Counted from the first letter of the stretch, positions 43,629 through 53,153 are shown. The stretch is 64,000 bases of DNA from Chitinophaga niabensis (GCF_900129465.1 NZ_FSRA01000001.1:1054001-1118000), one strand, 5' to 3'. Numbers and translations are program-made. Notes: generated from the letters alone by a model not told the origin.

Positions 43629-46028
43629 CTACTCAGATCGTAAACTGTTAACCGGATTGGCGGATGCGGCTTTTACGGTTTGGAGAACAATCAGTACTGT
43701 GGTGATCACTAATAGAACGAATAGCGTAATAATGAACGGCAGCACCGTAATATCTATCCGGTATACATAATCATTCAACCAGCGCTGCATAATAATATAA
43801 GCTACGGGACAGGCTACCAACCCTGCCACCAGGATCACCACCACGAACTCTTTCACAAACAGGGTTACAATGCCATTGATGGAGGAGCCCAGTACTTTGC
43901 GGATACCAATTTCTTTCCTGCGCTTCTGAATGCTTAAGGAGATCATCCCTGTTACACCTAACAACACAATAATGAAAGAAAGGATGGTAGCGGTATAAGC
44001 GGCCTGTTTCAGCTGCACTTCTGTTTGATACATGTTCGCCAGGATGTCGTCTGTGAATTTGTATTCAAAAGGGGCACCCGGGATCAATGCTGCCCATTTA
44101 CGCTGAAGGGCAGGAATAGCATCGCTTCCTTTAAGTTTGAAGGAAAAGTAACGGAAGATATTGGCGCTTCTTACATTGATGAAGATGATAGGCTGTACAG
44201 CCTGCTGCATAGAGGAAAAATGGAAATCCTTTGTAACACCGGCTATGGTGAACAGGCCATTGTTCCCTACCAGTTTTACCTTTTGACCGATAGCATCTGC
44301 AGGAAGTTTCCAACCCAGTGAGGTGGCCATCTTTTCATTGATCACTACTTTGCTGCTATCTGTATACAGATCCGGCTCATTGAAATATTTCCCTGCTGCC
44401 ATAGGAATACCATAAGTATCCGCATAATATTCATCTGTGCTGAGCATATAGGAGGCTACTGCTGTAGTGGAATCTGCGGTACCGCGATACACGTTCAGGT
44501 TACCTGAATTGCCGCCATCCGGTATTTCAAAAGAAAGTGTTACTCCTTTTACTTCGGGCATGGCTGCAAACTGTGTACGCAGGCTCTGCATCTGGTTTAC
44601 GCCTTTAGGTGTCCAATCCCTTGGTACCTGTGCGGATACTACATACTCCTTGTCGTAACCAATATTCCTGCTAAAGAAAAGTTGTATCTGCTTTGTGATA
44701 ATGAAAGCTCCTATGAGTACAATGGCAGCGGTAAAGAATTGAAATGCCACCAATGATTTACGCAGGACCACATTTTCTTTCACAGATTTCAGGGTGCCTT
44801 TCAGAGAGTCCACTGATTTCAGGGAGGATAACACAAAGGCCGGGTATAAACCTGCTGCCAGCCCCGTGAGGCAGATCAGCAATAGCGGAAAAGCGATGAA
44901 GTATAAAGGGAACTCATCCAGGGAAGGGAGGGTTCTGTTGAGGATCTGACCGAAAGTGTTCTTCAATGCGAGATAGAGCACAAATGCCAGTATAGCAGAA
45001 ATGAAAACGAGGATAGTGGATTCTATCAGGAACTGCCAGATGAGTTGTTTCCTTAAACTGCCTAATACTTTGCGTACGCCTATTTCTTTCATACGGGAAG
45101 AAGAGCGGCTCACGGAAATATTGATGAAGTTGATAACGGCCATCAGCAGGATAAACAGGGCAACACCGGAAAGGGTATACAACATGCGGCTCACCAGCCG
45201 GTTATCTTTTTGAAGGTAATAATCTTTCAGGGCTACCACATATGGCTGTACATTATCTGATACCTGTGCCGGGGTATTTTGTTTGATCAGCACGGCCATG
45301 GGCTGTGCCAGCTGAGCAGCGGTTACACCGTCCTGCAATTCCAGCATGCCTACTATATATGGATTGTTCCAGCTTTCCATGTCACGGCCGAAGAAAGGAA
45401 ATGCCTTGGGCGAAAGATAGATGCCGTTTTCATTCTGATCAGTAAGGCTGGTCACAGAATTTTTGCCATTGATCCTTATCACGGCAGTGACCTGGAAATC
45501 ATGTTTATCGCCGGAGAAATTTTCGAGGCTCATGGTTTTTCCCAGTGCGTCTGCAGAACCAAAATACTTTTTAGCCATGGTTTCTGTGACTACCATGGAG
45601 TAAGGTGCATTGAGCGCAGTGGCGGCATCTCCCTGTAATACTTTGAAGCCATACATGGTAAGGAAGGTGCTGTCTCCGATCTGAACACCCTGGCGGAATT
45701 TCTTTTCTCCAACGGCGGCATTGGTGGTAACACCATCCCAGCGGTAGTAGTTCTTTACGAGGGTGGGGTATTGCTCTTTCAGGGCTTTAGCCAATGGGCC
45801 AATAGTAGCGAGTTCAAAACCCATATTGGCGTCTTTCCATTTGCTCTGGATGATGTATTGATTGGGGGCGTTCTTCAGGGTAGTATTCACCTGTAATTCG
45901 CTCCAAACGTACGCCATGATCAGCATGGCAAAGGTAATGCCTGTTGCCAGCCCGGTAATATTCAACAGGGAATAGAAACGATTTTTGAGGATATTCCGTT
46001 GCGCGATCTTAACGTAGTTTAGTAGCAT
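43629..46028 (-). CDS. MacB/FtsX-type ABC transporter permease, standalone
   Basis: This 799-residue membrane protein has two copies of the MacB periplasmic core domain and FtsX helices. TM ~20-40, periplasmic domain ~45-270, three helices ~290-410, central TM ~430, second periplasmic domain ~450-660, three helices ~680-795. The repeated M-K-E-I-G-V-R-K-V-L-G-S and R-K-E-I-G-I-R-K-V-L-G-S motifs mark each FtsX half. Bacteroidota encode many such tandem permeases for peptide or lipid efflux. No ATPase or membrane-fusion gene is next to it, so it must use an ATPase encoded elsewhere. Confidence 0.93.
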   Translation of the reverse strand: MLLNYVKIAQRNILKNRFYSLLNITGLATGITFAMLIMAYVWSELQVNTTLKNAPNQYIIQSKWKDANMGFELATIGPLAKALKEQYPTLVKNYYRWDGVTTNAAVGEKKFRQGVQIGDSTFLTMYGFKVLQGDAATALNAPYSMVVTETMAKKYFGSADALGKTMSLENFSGDKHDFQVTAVIRINGKNSVTSLTDQNENGIYLSPKAFPFFGRDMESWNNPYIVGMLELQDGVTAAQLAQPMAVLIKQNTPAQVSDNVQPYVVALKDYYLQKDNRLVSRMLYTLSGVALFILLMAVINFINISVSRSSSRMKEIGVRKVLGSLRKQLIWQFLIESTILVFISAILAFVLYLALKNTFGQILNRTLPSLDEFPLYFIAFPLLLICLTGLAAGLYPAFVLSSLKSVDSLKGTLKSVKENVVLRKSLVAFQFFTAAIVLIGAFIITKQIQLFFSRNIGYDKEYVVSAQVPRDWTPKGVNQMQSLRTQFAAMPEVKGVTLSFEIPDGGNSGNLNVYRGTADSTTAVASYMLSTDEYYADTYGIPMAAGKYFNEPDLYTDSSKVVINEKMATSLGWKLPADAIGQKVKLVGNNGLFTIAGVTKDFHFSSMQQAVQPIIFINVRSANIFRYFSFKLKGSDAIPALQRKWAALIPGAPFEYKFTDDILANMYQTEVQLKQAAYTATILSFIIVLLGVTGMISLSIQKRRKEIGIRKVLGSSINGIVTLFVKEFVVVILVAGLVACPVAYIIMQRWLNDYVYRIDITVLPFIITLFVLLVITTVLIVLQTVKAASANPVNSLRSE

Positions 46029-46159
46029 AAGGTATAATTGAACTTCAGGGAACGCTCAAACGAAATGCCATGAATGGAGTTGATTGATAATGAAGTGTTT
46101 ATAGCTCTATGGATTCTTAAACTGTCCGCTTTTAATACATCCGGTGTTCAGTTTTATAT

Positions 46160-46978
46160 TTACAGGAACAGGTCAGGATGTAATGGCCCGCCGGGTGTAA
46201 CGGCGTATTTTTCCAGGTCGGTGATCCCTTCGTCCTTTAATACATCTTCATCAATGAAGTTATTACCTGTACAAACGGCAGAAGACCTGCTCAGGATGTA
46301 GTATACCGCATCTGCGATAATACCCGGTTTGCGGCTTCTGCTGATAAGTGCTTCTCCTCCCAGGAGATTCCTTACAGCGGCGGTGGCAATGGTGGTAGCA
46401 GGCCAGAGGGAATTGGCGGCAATGCCGTAAGTTTTTAATTCTTCCGCCCAGCCTAATACGAGCATACTCATATTGTATTTGCTGATGGTATAAGCCACAT
46501 GCGGGCCCAGCCATTGTGGTGCTAAATTGACGGGAGGGGATAAGGTGAGGATATGCGGATTGCTTCCTTTTTTCAGCCAGGGGATGCAATGTTGTGTAAC
46601 AAGAAAAGTGCCCCGCACATTAATATCATACATCAGGTCGAAGCGTTTGGCGGGTGTTTGTTCTGTATTCGTTAATTGTATGGCAGATGCATTATTGATA
46701 AGGATATCTATCCCGCCGAACTTATCTGCGGCTTGCTGAACGGCCTGCTGAATATTGGCTTCATCGCGGATGTCTACCTGCACGGGTAGTGCTTTGCCAC
46801 CTGCTTTTTCCACTGCTTCCGCTACAGAAAAAATAGTGCCGCCAAGGCGCGGGTCTTCTTCCACACTCTTTGCGGCAATAACAATATTAGCACCTTCGGC
46901 AGCAAGTTTGAGGGCTATTGCTTCTCCGATGCCTCTGCTGGCGCCGGTAATGAAAACAGTACGGTCCCTGAAAGTCAT
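46160..46978 (-). CDS. SDR oxidoreductase, HSDL2-like
   Basis: This 272-residue short-chain dehydrogenase has cofactor motif T-G-A-S-R-G-I-G-E, N-N-A-S-A-I near 90, and catalytic Y-T-I-S-K. The segment A-A-K-S-V-E-E-D-P-R-L-G-G-T-I and the W-P-A-T-T-I-A-T-A-A-V-R stretch are typical of the hydroxysteroid dehydrogenase-like 2 / citronellol-dehydrogenase subgroup. Probably an NADP(H)-dependent reductase of lipid-like carbonyls. It is the only gene in its transcript; the 46029-46159 gap on its 3' side has no gene. Confidence 0.93.
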   Translation of the reverse strand: MTFRDRTVFITGASRGIGEAIALKLAAEGANIVIAAKSVEEDPRLGGTIFSVAEAVEKAGGKALPVQVDIRDEANIQQAVQQAADKFGGIDILINNASAIQLTNTEQTPAKRFDLMYDINVRGTFLVTQHCIPWLKKGSNPHILTLSPPVNLAPQWLGPHVAYTISKYNMSMLVLGWAEELKTYGIAANSLWPATTIATAAVRNLLGGEALISRSRKPGIIADAVYYILSRSSAVCTGNNFIDEDVLKDEGITDLEKYAVTPGGPLHPDLFL

Positions 46979-47007
46979 ATTGCGATCATTTTGCTAAAGG
47001 TATGTTA

Positions 47008-48048
47008 TTATCCTTTATACATGACCTGCTTTATGATGTCGTAATCAAGGGTTTCCATGGCTTTTTGGATGCGGTCGTTCCAATCCAGGAAAGTGCCTGC
47101 AGACCAGATGGTGATCAACCGGATCTTATCGCTCCGGAGGTATTCTTTTTTGAGCTTTACCAGGGAGGCTTTGGAGTTGGGGTATTCTCCCGTGAACAGC
47201 CAGAATTTACTGTGGCCGCGTACGGCCTGTTTTTTCAGATCCTCTGGGGTATAAGTGGCGCGCAGTGCCCTGAATTCGTCGAGGTCCTTTTGAAGATCAG
47301 CAGCACCTTTCGCTATCAGCTCATTTGCTTTTTGGATCCCCGCTATCATTTCTTTGTTCGTCTTTTCTGCCAGTTCAAGGAATTCTGCGGCCTCTTTGGG
47401 TTTCGTTTTTTTAAGTTCCAGGTAATAGCCGTCTTTTGAGGGATCGCGGGGCGTGAAGGTTTGTGGTTTATTTTGCTCTTTATGGTCTTGTATCAGCCTT
47501 TGTAACCTGCGTTCAATGAAGTCCAGGTACTCAGCTGTGCTGACGGGTTCCCAGGGAACCTGGCCGTTATAGGTAAGCAGCAGGAAATGATTGCCCAGGC
47601 TTTCGTAATATAAGGGTTGCCCGCCTACTGTTTTACTGATCACTGGTTCTTTGAAAGCATGCAGCTTTTCATCTTTCACCGGGCTGTCTTCCAGTGAAGT
47701 GTAATGGGGGCCTGTTTTGTTGATGTTGATGCAAATGCCGGCATGGTCTGCCGCTATCCTGTCTGCCTGCGGAATGATGCCGCATTTATTATCCCATCCT
47801 CTCTGGCTATAGGCTTTAACATTGATCTGCGCATATCCTCCGCCCATTGTCATAGATGTACGGAACCTGGCAGGAGATATGCTGTTGAAGTGTGCATTGC
47901 TGCTCACTACTTTTTCAATCGTAAGAACCGCATTCCGGAATGCAGGGGTACTATTGGAATTTGTTTCCAGCGTGGCAACCCAGGGAGGGCAGTTACCCTG
48001 GGCAAAAGCAGTGTTAACAAACAACAGACAAAGGATTAGTGCTCTCAT
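47008..48048 (-). CDS. Secreted protein of unknown function, coupled to a diheme cytochrome c
   Basis: The 346-residue protein has a signal peptide (~1-16, A-F-A-Q). The N-terminal part contains two Cys (C-P-P-W near 20 and N-K-C-G-I near 88) that could form a disulfide. The middle (~165-280) is Lys/Glu-rich and helical, with K-K-T-K-P-K-E-A-A-E-F-L-E-L-A-E-K-T-N-K. The end has F-W-L-F-T-G-E-Y-P-N. I recognise no family. Its ATG overlaps the cytochrome c stop by four bases (ATGA), so the two are translated together and may work in one periplasmic redox process. Confidence 0.78.
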   Translation of the reverse strand: MRALILCLLFVNTAFAQGNCPPWVATLETNSNSTPAFRNAVLTIEKVVSSNAHFNSISPARFRTSMTMGGGYAQINVKAYSQRGWDNKCGIIPQADRIAADHAGICININKTGPHYTSLEDSPVKDEKLHAFKEPVISKTVGGQPLYYESLGNHFLLLTYNGQVPWEPVSTAEYLDFIERRLQRLIQDHKEQNKPQTFTPRDPSKDGYYLELKKTKPKEAAEFLELAEKTNKEMIAGIQKANELIAKGAADLQKDLDEFRALRATYTPEDLKKQAVRGHSKFWLFTGEYPNSKASLVKLKKEYLRSDKIRLITIWSAGTFLDWNDRIQKAMETLDYDIIKQVMYKG

Positions 48049-49001
48049 TTTGCTTCTTTGGGGGTAAAGGTGCTGGCAATTACATTGCGCACCGGTTTAA
48101 GTGTTTGCAGATAATTATAAATAGCTTTCAGTTCAGTGTCAGACATTCCCTTGTAAGCACTCCAGGGCATAGGGGAGCCATCTACGATCCTGCCTAAACG
48201 AAACCGGGCGATAAAGTTCTCCTCGCTCCAGTTGAAGATGCGGCTGCTGGAATCCGGGGTGATGTTTGGCGGGGTATAAGTTCCCAGGCGTTCTTCCATG
48301 GGGCCGCCGCCGGCGAAAGGTTCTCCGGTAAAGTTGCCTGCAAGGTCCCTTACAGTATGGCAACCGTTACAGTTGGCGATGTTGTGGGCAAGGTATCTCC
48401 CATATTCAGCCGAACTGTCCCGCACAACGGATTTGGGAACTTCTCCGTGTGGCCCGTTCGGTTTGATCATATAGGCCTGGATGAGGTTACCCATGAAATT
48501 CAGGTTGTGTTTTGGTACCTCATTTTTAACAGGAGGGCGGGAACGGAGATAAGAGATGATGGCGGTGAGGTCTTCATCGCTGGCATCGTGGAAGGACATG
48601 AACTCATATACCGCACGCCCGTCTGCGTGTACGCCGTACCGTAGGATACGTGCAATAGCTTCATCAGAATATTTACCGATCCCGGTTTCCTGATCCGGGG
48701 TGATGTTCTTGGAATAAATATCCCCTACAGGCAGTTTAAATACTACGCCGCCGGATAAAGGGATGTCCTGGCCAAGGTTCAGCAGGGAATCGTTGTTGGC
48801 GGTGCTGTGGCAGTCCATACAGTGAGCAGGGCCGAATACCAGGTGTTTCCCCTGAGCGATCACAGCGCTGTCTTTCGAGGCTTTGATATCCGGATAGGGA
48901 GCATCGTATTTGAGTTTTTGCCGGAAAGGGGTCAGCAGCAGGATAATTGCGATAGGCGTTAATACTATTATCGCCGTCCATTTGAGGATTTTTTTGATCA
49001 T
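48045..49001 (-). CDS. Membrane-anchored diheme cytochrome c
   Basis: This 318-residue protein has an N-terminal uncleaved helix (~8-25). Two c-type haem sites: C-M-D-C-H (61-65) and C-N-G-C-H (211-215). Each half has a late Met that could be the sixth ligand (E-F-M-S-F-H and G-S-P-M-P-W). The K-N-I-T-P-D and P-N-I-T-P-D segments and P-L-S-G-G-V repeat the pattern of cytochrome subunits of membrane dehydrogenases (alcohol, gluconate, fructose). No dehydrogenase subunit is adjacent. It could take electrons from a distant enzyme such as the propeller proteins in this window; that link is speculative. Confidence 0.92.
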   Translation of the reverse strand: MIKKILKWTAIIVLTPIAIILLLTPFRQKLKYDAPYPDIKASKDSAVIAQGKHLVFGPAHCMDCHSTANNDSLLNLGQDIPLSGGVVFKLPVGDIYSKNITPDQETGIGKYSDEAIARILRYGVHADGRAVYEFMSFHDASDEDLTAIISYLRSRPPVKNEVPKHNLNFMGNLIQAYMIKPNGPHGEVPKSVVRDSSAEYGRYLAHNIANCNGCHTVRDLAGNFTGEPFAGGGPMEERLGTYTPPNITPDSSSRIFNWSEENFIARFRLGRIVDGSPMPWSAYKGMSDTELKAIYNYLQTLKPVRNVIASTFTPKEAK

Positions 49002-49236
49002 GAGCCTTGGGGTGTTTTTGTTTTCTGGCGCTAAGGTATTGCGGGGTTGGCTGAGCTGAAATGAGGAAGTGGGTGAGTTGGGGGAATTGGAGGATGAATT
49101 GGGAAATTATTAATAGTTTGAAATAAACGCTATATTGAGTCCCGAAATATAAAAGATTTGTTTGCCTTTGCAGGGAGTGTTCCGGAAATCCTATTATATT
49201 AGTTTGTTTCACCTGTACCTTACTTTTTCCTGTGCC

Positions 49237-50784
49237 ATGAAGAATTTAACCTGGGTTTTTCTTTTAATCCTATTGCCGGGGCTGGCCTATGCTCAGCACG
49301 TGTTTCCCATTAAAGCAGACAGTGTGCGGATCTACAACGTTTGCGATACAGCAGAGCTTATTATTGAGAACAGAACACAGGATACGTTAGGATTCCTTTA
49401 TAATAAAGGGAACGGGCGTACGGAGTTCCGTAAGTTGAAGCTGCAAGATGTGGGTGGTGGTAAACTGGCCATTGTGGGGCAGGATACCGTCAATATTGCC
49501 GGCATTGTAACAAGATCAGTTGATACGTTGTGGCGGAATGGGGATAGTATTGTTTACCGGATAAATAATGTGAATTATGGGGTATTTGCGCCGGCTTCCC
49601 TGGGCAAATTGAGCGATGTATTGCTGGCAAGTCCGGCGAACGGGCAGTTGTTGCGGTATAATCTGCCTTTGAATAAATGGGAGAACTGGACGTTTGCGGA
49701 TACGATGCTGGGGAGGGGGGCTAATTATAGATTCCAGATTTCTCCTTATAAACAGGCTGTAGTAGGCGGGGCTCACTATGATAGTGTAGGGCAGAATAGT
49801 ATAAGTATTGGAGGAGCTATGGCAAGATCGGATCGTAGCATTGCTATTGGTTCAACTGCCAAGGTCAGCCAAAATAGCCGGGATGCGATTGCGTTGGGCT
49901 CAACGGTCAATGCGTTGGCAGATTCAACTATTGTAATTGGTGGTGTTGCAATTGCTGATGCCAGCAATGCTATTGCAATTGGAACAAGTGCGGTAGCTTA
50001 TTCTATTCAAGCTGTGGTACTGGGATATGCCAACAGAGTAGAAAAGAACAGTAATGGTGCTATTGCTATAGGTGGTTCGTCTATTGCAAGCCGGGATCAT
50101 TCAATGGCAATAGGGCGGGAGGTAAACGTTGAAGGCGAAAATGCAATAGGTATCGGGGCTTTTGCAAGAGCACAAAACTCAAATGCGATTGCAATTGGCC
50201 ATCGGGCACGTGCCAGTGGTCAAAATTCTACAGCAATAGGTATAGGTGCCATTGCTGCAGCACCTGGAAGTATGGCATTATATAATAATGATGGGACAAT
50301 CAATACTACCGACTCTGCTAATGTGCCAAATGGTTTTTATGCGGCTTTTAACGGGTATGAATTATATACAAATAATGCTTTTTCCCTGAAGCAATATAGC
50401 ATTGATAAAGGAAAAATATTCTTTAATGCGGATAAAAATGCCGTCTCAATAGGGGCGCCTGCTACTTCGCAAAACAGCAGGTTGAATGTTAATGGTAGTT
50501 TGGCACTTCCGTTAACGAAAGTGTCCACTGATTATACAATTGCTATTAGTGATCATAGCGTGATAGCATTGAGCAATGTTGTATTAACACTGCCAAATGG
50601 TTCAGGGATAGATAGGAGGATCTATATACTGAAGAATGCGGCTGATGTAAGTATAACTATCAATGCGGTTTCACCGCAAAAGATAAAAAGACTTAATTCG
50701 GATGTGGCCACGAGTTATTCATTGGCTAGTGGCGGCAGTATTACTGTTCAGTTTGATGGAACAGACTGGTGGATCATTAAATAA
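49237..50784 (+). CDS. Secreted protein with YadA/Hep_Hag-type head repeats, no anchor (copy 1)
   Basis: ATG at 49237 gives 515 residues with a signal peptide (~1-19, L-A-Y-A-Q). Residues ~20-185 form a conserved N-terminal region (T-A-E-L-I-I-E-N-R-T-Q-D-T-L-G-F). Residues ~187-350 are about a dozen ~14-residue repeats of the S-x-A-I-G type (N-A-I-A-I-G, S-I-A-I-G), the signature of trimeric autotransporter heads. The C-terminal part (~420-515) is a beta-rich tail ending F-D-G-T-D-W-W-I-I-K, like phage-tail or structural end domains. No YadA outer-membrane barrel is present. A paralogue follows 14 bases later. Confidence 0.85.
   Translation: MKNLTWVFLLILLPGLAYAQHVFPIKADSVRIYNVCDTAELIIENRTQDTLGFLYNKGNGRTEFRKLKLQDVGGGKLAIVGQDTVNIAGIVTRSVDTLWRNGDSIVYRINNVNYGVFAPASLGKLSDVLLASPANGQLLRYNLPLNKWENWTFADTMLGRGANYRFQISPYKQAVVGGAHYDSVGQNSISIGGAMARSDRSIAIGSTAKVSQNSRDAIALGSTVNALADSTIVIGGVAIADASNAIAIGTSAVAYSIQAVVLGYANRVEKNSNGAIAIGGSSIASRDHSMAIGREVNVEGENAIGIGAFARAQNSNAIAIGHRARASGQNSTAIGIGAIAAAPGSMALYNNDGTINTTDSANVPNGFYAAFNGYELYTNNAFSLKQYSIDKGKIFFNADKNAVSIGAPATSQNSRLNVNGSLALPLTKVSTDYTIAISDHSVIALSNVVLTLPNGSGIDRRIYILKNAADVSITINAVSPQKIKRLNSDVATSYSLASGGSITVQFDGTDWWIIK
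49795..50275 (+). repeat. Hep_Hag head repeats of copy 1
   Basis: About twelve degenerate 36-48-base units encode the core x-A-I-A-I-G / S-I-A-I-G. Together they would form a left-handed beta-roll as in YadA heads. Unit length varies at the DNA level, but the A-I-G core repeats regularly. Confidence 0.8.
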
Positions 50785-50798
50785 CCCCCCTTTCGCTC

Positions 50799-52340
50799 AT
50801 GAAAAAGATCTTTTTAATCCTAATTTTTTTTCTTGCTGCCGGGCAGATGCATGCTCAACAGATCTATCAGATACGGGCTGATAGTGTTCGGATATATAAT
50901 GATGTTGGAACCGCTGAACTTATTGTTGAAAACCGGACCAGGGATACACTTGGTTTCCTCTTCAATAAGGGCCATGGCAGAACGGAGTTTCATAAATTGA
51001 ACCTGCAAAGTTTAAGCGGAGGAAGGATTGCCCTGATTGGGCATGATACGGTAGCTATTAATGTTACGCCGGTAAAGAATGTAGATTCTCTCTGGCAAAA
51101 AGGAGATAGTGTAGCCTACCGAATAGATAGCAGGAATTATGCAGTTTTTGCACCTTTGACATTTAGTAAGCTCAATGATGTGAGGTATTTTGCCATTAAA
51201 AATGAAGATCTGTTGCGTTATAACCTTTCTCTGAATAAATGGGAAAATTGGGCTTTTGCAGATACACTATTAGGAAGAGATCTTCCTTTTAACCTAGGTA
51301 TTTCACGCATAAAAACTGCTTATTTTAGCAATGTACCTTACGATAGTATTGGGCAGAACAGTGTTGCTTTAGGTTTTTCTGCGATGGCTAAATCAAGTTC
51401 GGCAATTGCTATCGGTTATTTGGCAAGGAGTGCAATCGGTAATAGTATTGCCATAGGCAGCATGTCTAATAATGCCCTTAACGGTTATTCCGTAGCAATA
51501 GGGCCATCGGTTTATCTAACCGCAAATAATTCAATTGCCATAGGCGCGCTCGCAAAAGTTACTGTTAGTAACTCAATTGCATTGGGTTACAGTTCAAACG
51601 CTATCGTGCCATCATCCATGCAGATTGCAATAGGTGCTTTTTCAGCGGCAAAAGGAGTTTATTCAACGGCGTTAGGTTTTCAGGCAGTAACGGCAGGCGG
51701 AACTTCTATTGGGTACAGAGCAGATGCATATGGCACCTCTGTTGCTATTGGTGCAGATTCTCGTACGGCTAATCTGAATGCAATCGCTATAGGCCCTCCC
51801 GGAGCTTATGCAAAGACTGTCCAAAGTATGGGTTTATTCGATGCTGAGGATGGCCAGGGTCGTGATTCTGCTAATGTTGTACGTGGCTTTTTTGCCCGCT
51901 TTAAAGGAGGGTATGAGTTATACACCGATAGCTCATTTACAATGAAACAGGTTACTGGGGATAAGGGTGCAGTATTTTTTAGTTCTAATCCCCACTCCAC
52001 TTTTTTAGGACTTCCGGTTTCTTCACAAGCCAGTACTTTAAACGTGAACGGTAGCCTGTCCCTCCCGCTAACCAAAGTATCCTCTAATTACGCCATCACT
52101 TCAAATGACTATACCGTAATCGCCTTAAACAGCGTAACGCTCACTTTGCCCGGAGATGTAGGTGCAAACCCGAGATTGTACGAGTTGCAGAACGCCTCCG
52201 CCAGCAGCTTAACAGTTGCCACATCATTATCACAAAAGATCAAAAACCTCGATACAGATACCACCACCAGTTATGCATTGGCCAGTGGTGCCAGGATAAC
52301 TGTACAGTTTGATGGAACAGACTGGTGGATCATTCAATAG
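50799..52340 (+). CDS. Secreted protein with YadA/Hep_Hag-type head repeats, no anchor (copy 2)
   Basis: The 513-residue paralogue of the preceding gene has a signal peptide (~1-19, M-H-A-Q). The N-terminal region again has A-D-S-V-R-I-Y-N and A-E-L-I-V-E-N-R-T-R-D-T-L-G-F, and the tail matches almost exactly (P-L-T-K-V-S-S-N-Y and F-D-G-T-D-W-W-I-I-Q). The middle (~187-345) has its own set of A-I-A-I-G repeats that differ from copy 1. Conserved ends and diverged repeats suggest tandem duplication followed by fast change of the head. A strong terminator follows, so the two genes form one transcript. Confidence 0.85.
   Translation: MKKIFLILIFFLAAGQMHAQQIYQIRADSVRIYNDVGTAELIVENRTRDTLGFLFNKGHGRTEFHKLNLQSLSGGRIALIGHDTVAINVTPVKNVDSLWQKGDSVAYRIDSRNYAVFAPLTFSKLNDVRYFAIKNEDLLRYNLSLNKWENWAFADTLLGRDLPFNLGISRIKTAYFSNVPYDSIGQNSVALGFSAMAKSSSAIAIGYLARSAIGNSIAIGSMSNNALNGYSVAIGPSVYLTANNSIAIGALAKVTVSNSIALGYSSNAIVPSSMQIAIGAFSAAKGVYSTALGFQAVTAGGTSIGYRADAYGTSVAIGADSRTANLNAIAIGPPGAYAKTVQSMGLFDAEDGQGRDSANVVRGFFARFKGGYELYTDSSFTMKQVTGDKGAVFFSSNPHSTFLGLPVSSQASTLNVNGSLSLPLTKVSSNYAITSNDYTVIALNSVTLTLPGDVGANPRLYELQNASASSLTVATSLSQKIKNLDTDTTTSYALASGARITVQFDGTDWWIIQ
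51357..51836 (+). repeat. Hep_Hag head repeats of copy 2
   Basis: The repeats encode units such as S-A-I-A-I-G, N-S-I-A-I-G and T-S-V-A-I-G at intervals of about 12-16 residues. They correspond to the repeats in copy 1 but are not identical unit by unit. Confidence 0.8.
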
Positions 52341-52376
52341 AAAAAAGGCATAGCAATAAGCGCTATGCCTTTTTTT
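52341..52376. terminator. Bidirectional terminator after the YadA-like pair
   Basis: A perfect 14-bp stem AAAAAAGGCATAGC / GCTATGCCTTTTTT with loop AATAAGC is flanked by T and A tracts, so it ends both the plus-strand pair and the convergent SDR gene. Confidence 0.92.
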
Positions 52377-52378
52377 AT

Positions 52379-53131
52379 TTAGTTAGTTGCGCCGCCATTG
52401 ACCAACAAGTGCTGCCCCGAAACAAAGGAGGACAGGTCACTCGCAAAGAACTCCGCCAGGTTTGCCACATCTTCTACCTCTGCCAGTCTTCCCATGGGGC
52501 AGCTGTCCAGCAATTGTTTCCTTAATTCAGGATATGCTTTAGGATCTGCAAAGATGCCGGAGTGGTCCACGGCAAAAGGAATGATGGAATTCACCGTTAC
52601 GCCTCTGTGCCCGATCTCTTTAGAAAGGATGTCCACTAAATATCTCGGCGTGGTTTTGCTACCGCCATATACTGCCATGCCGGGAACCGGAAAGGAGGTA
52701 GTGCTGGATGCGATGTAAATGATCCTTCCGTTATCAGATACATGTTTTGCAGCCTGCTGCATGGTGAAGTAAGAACCTTTGGTATTGATAGAAAACACTT
52801 TATCGAATTGTTCCTCTGTAAAATCTGTTACGGGTACTTCCACCATTTCAATCCCTGCATTGGCCACTACGATGTCTATCTTTCCGTAAGCGGCGATGGC
52901 TTCTGCAAATAACCTTTGCAGGTCTGCTACTTTACTAACATCTGCCTGCACAGCTATCACGCTTGCACCCATGGCTTTGATATTGCTGACCACTTCATCC
53001 GCAGAAGATTTGTCTTTGGAATAATTGATCACGATATCTGCGCCGAGAGCTGCGTAACGTTCGGCAATAGCTTTCCCTAAGCCCCTTGCTGATCCTGTGA
53101 TCAGGGCTACTTTATTGTTTAACCTGTTCAT
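52379..53131 (-). CDS. SDR family oxidoreductase (second of tandem pair)
   Basis: This 250-residue short-chain dehydrogenase has T-G-S-A-R-G-L-G-K cofactor loop, V-A-N-A-G-I-E near 88, catalytic Ser in I-A-S-S-T and Y-G-G-S-K (YxxxK). The C-terminal F-V-S-G-Q-H-L-L-V-N-G-G is the usual classical-SDR end. It is probably an NADPH-dependent 3-ketoacyl- or carbonyl-reductase. It lies 22 bases downstream of a similar SDR on the same strand and after an AraC gene. Confidence 0.93.
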   Translation of the reverse strand: MNRLNNKVALITGSARGLGKAIAERYAALGADIVINYSKDKSSADEVVSNIKAMGASVIAVQADVSKVADLQRLFAEAIAAYGKIDIVVANAGIEMVEVPVTDFTEEQFDKVFSINTKGSYFTMQQAAKHVSDNGRIIYIASSTTSFPVPGMAVYGGSKTTPRYLVDILSKEIGHRGVTVNSIIPFAVDHSGIFADPKAYPELRKQLLDSCPMGRLAEVEDVANLAEFFASDLSSFVSGQHLLVNGGATN

Positions 53132-53153
53132 GTCTTTAGTTTTTTAAAATGAA

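Noticed and set aside
48736..49212. Minus-strand frame of 158 residues upstream of the YadA-like pair
   Set aside because: Overlaps the diheme cytochrome gene in another frame and has a Ser/Pro/Gln-rich composition without domain; the gap 49002-49236 itself is G-rich with imperfect TTGGG-like runs but has no gene.
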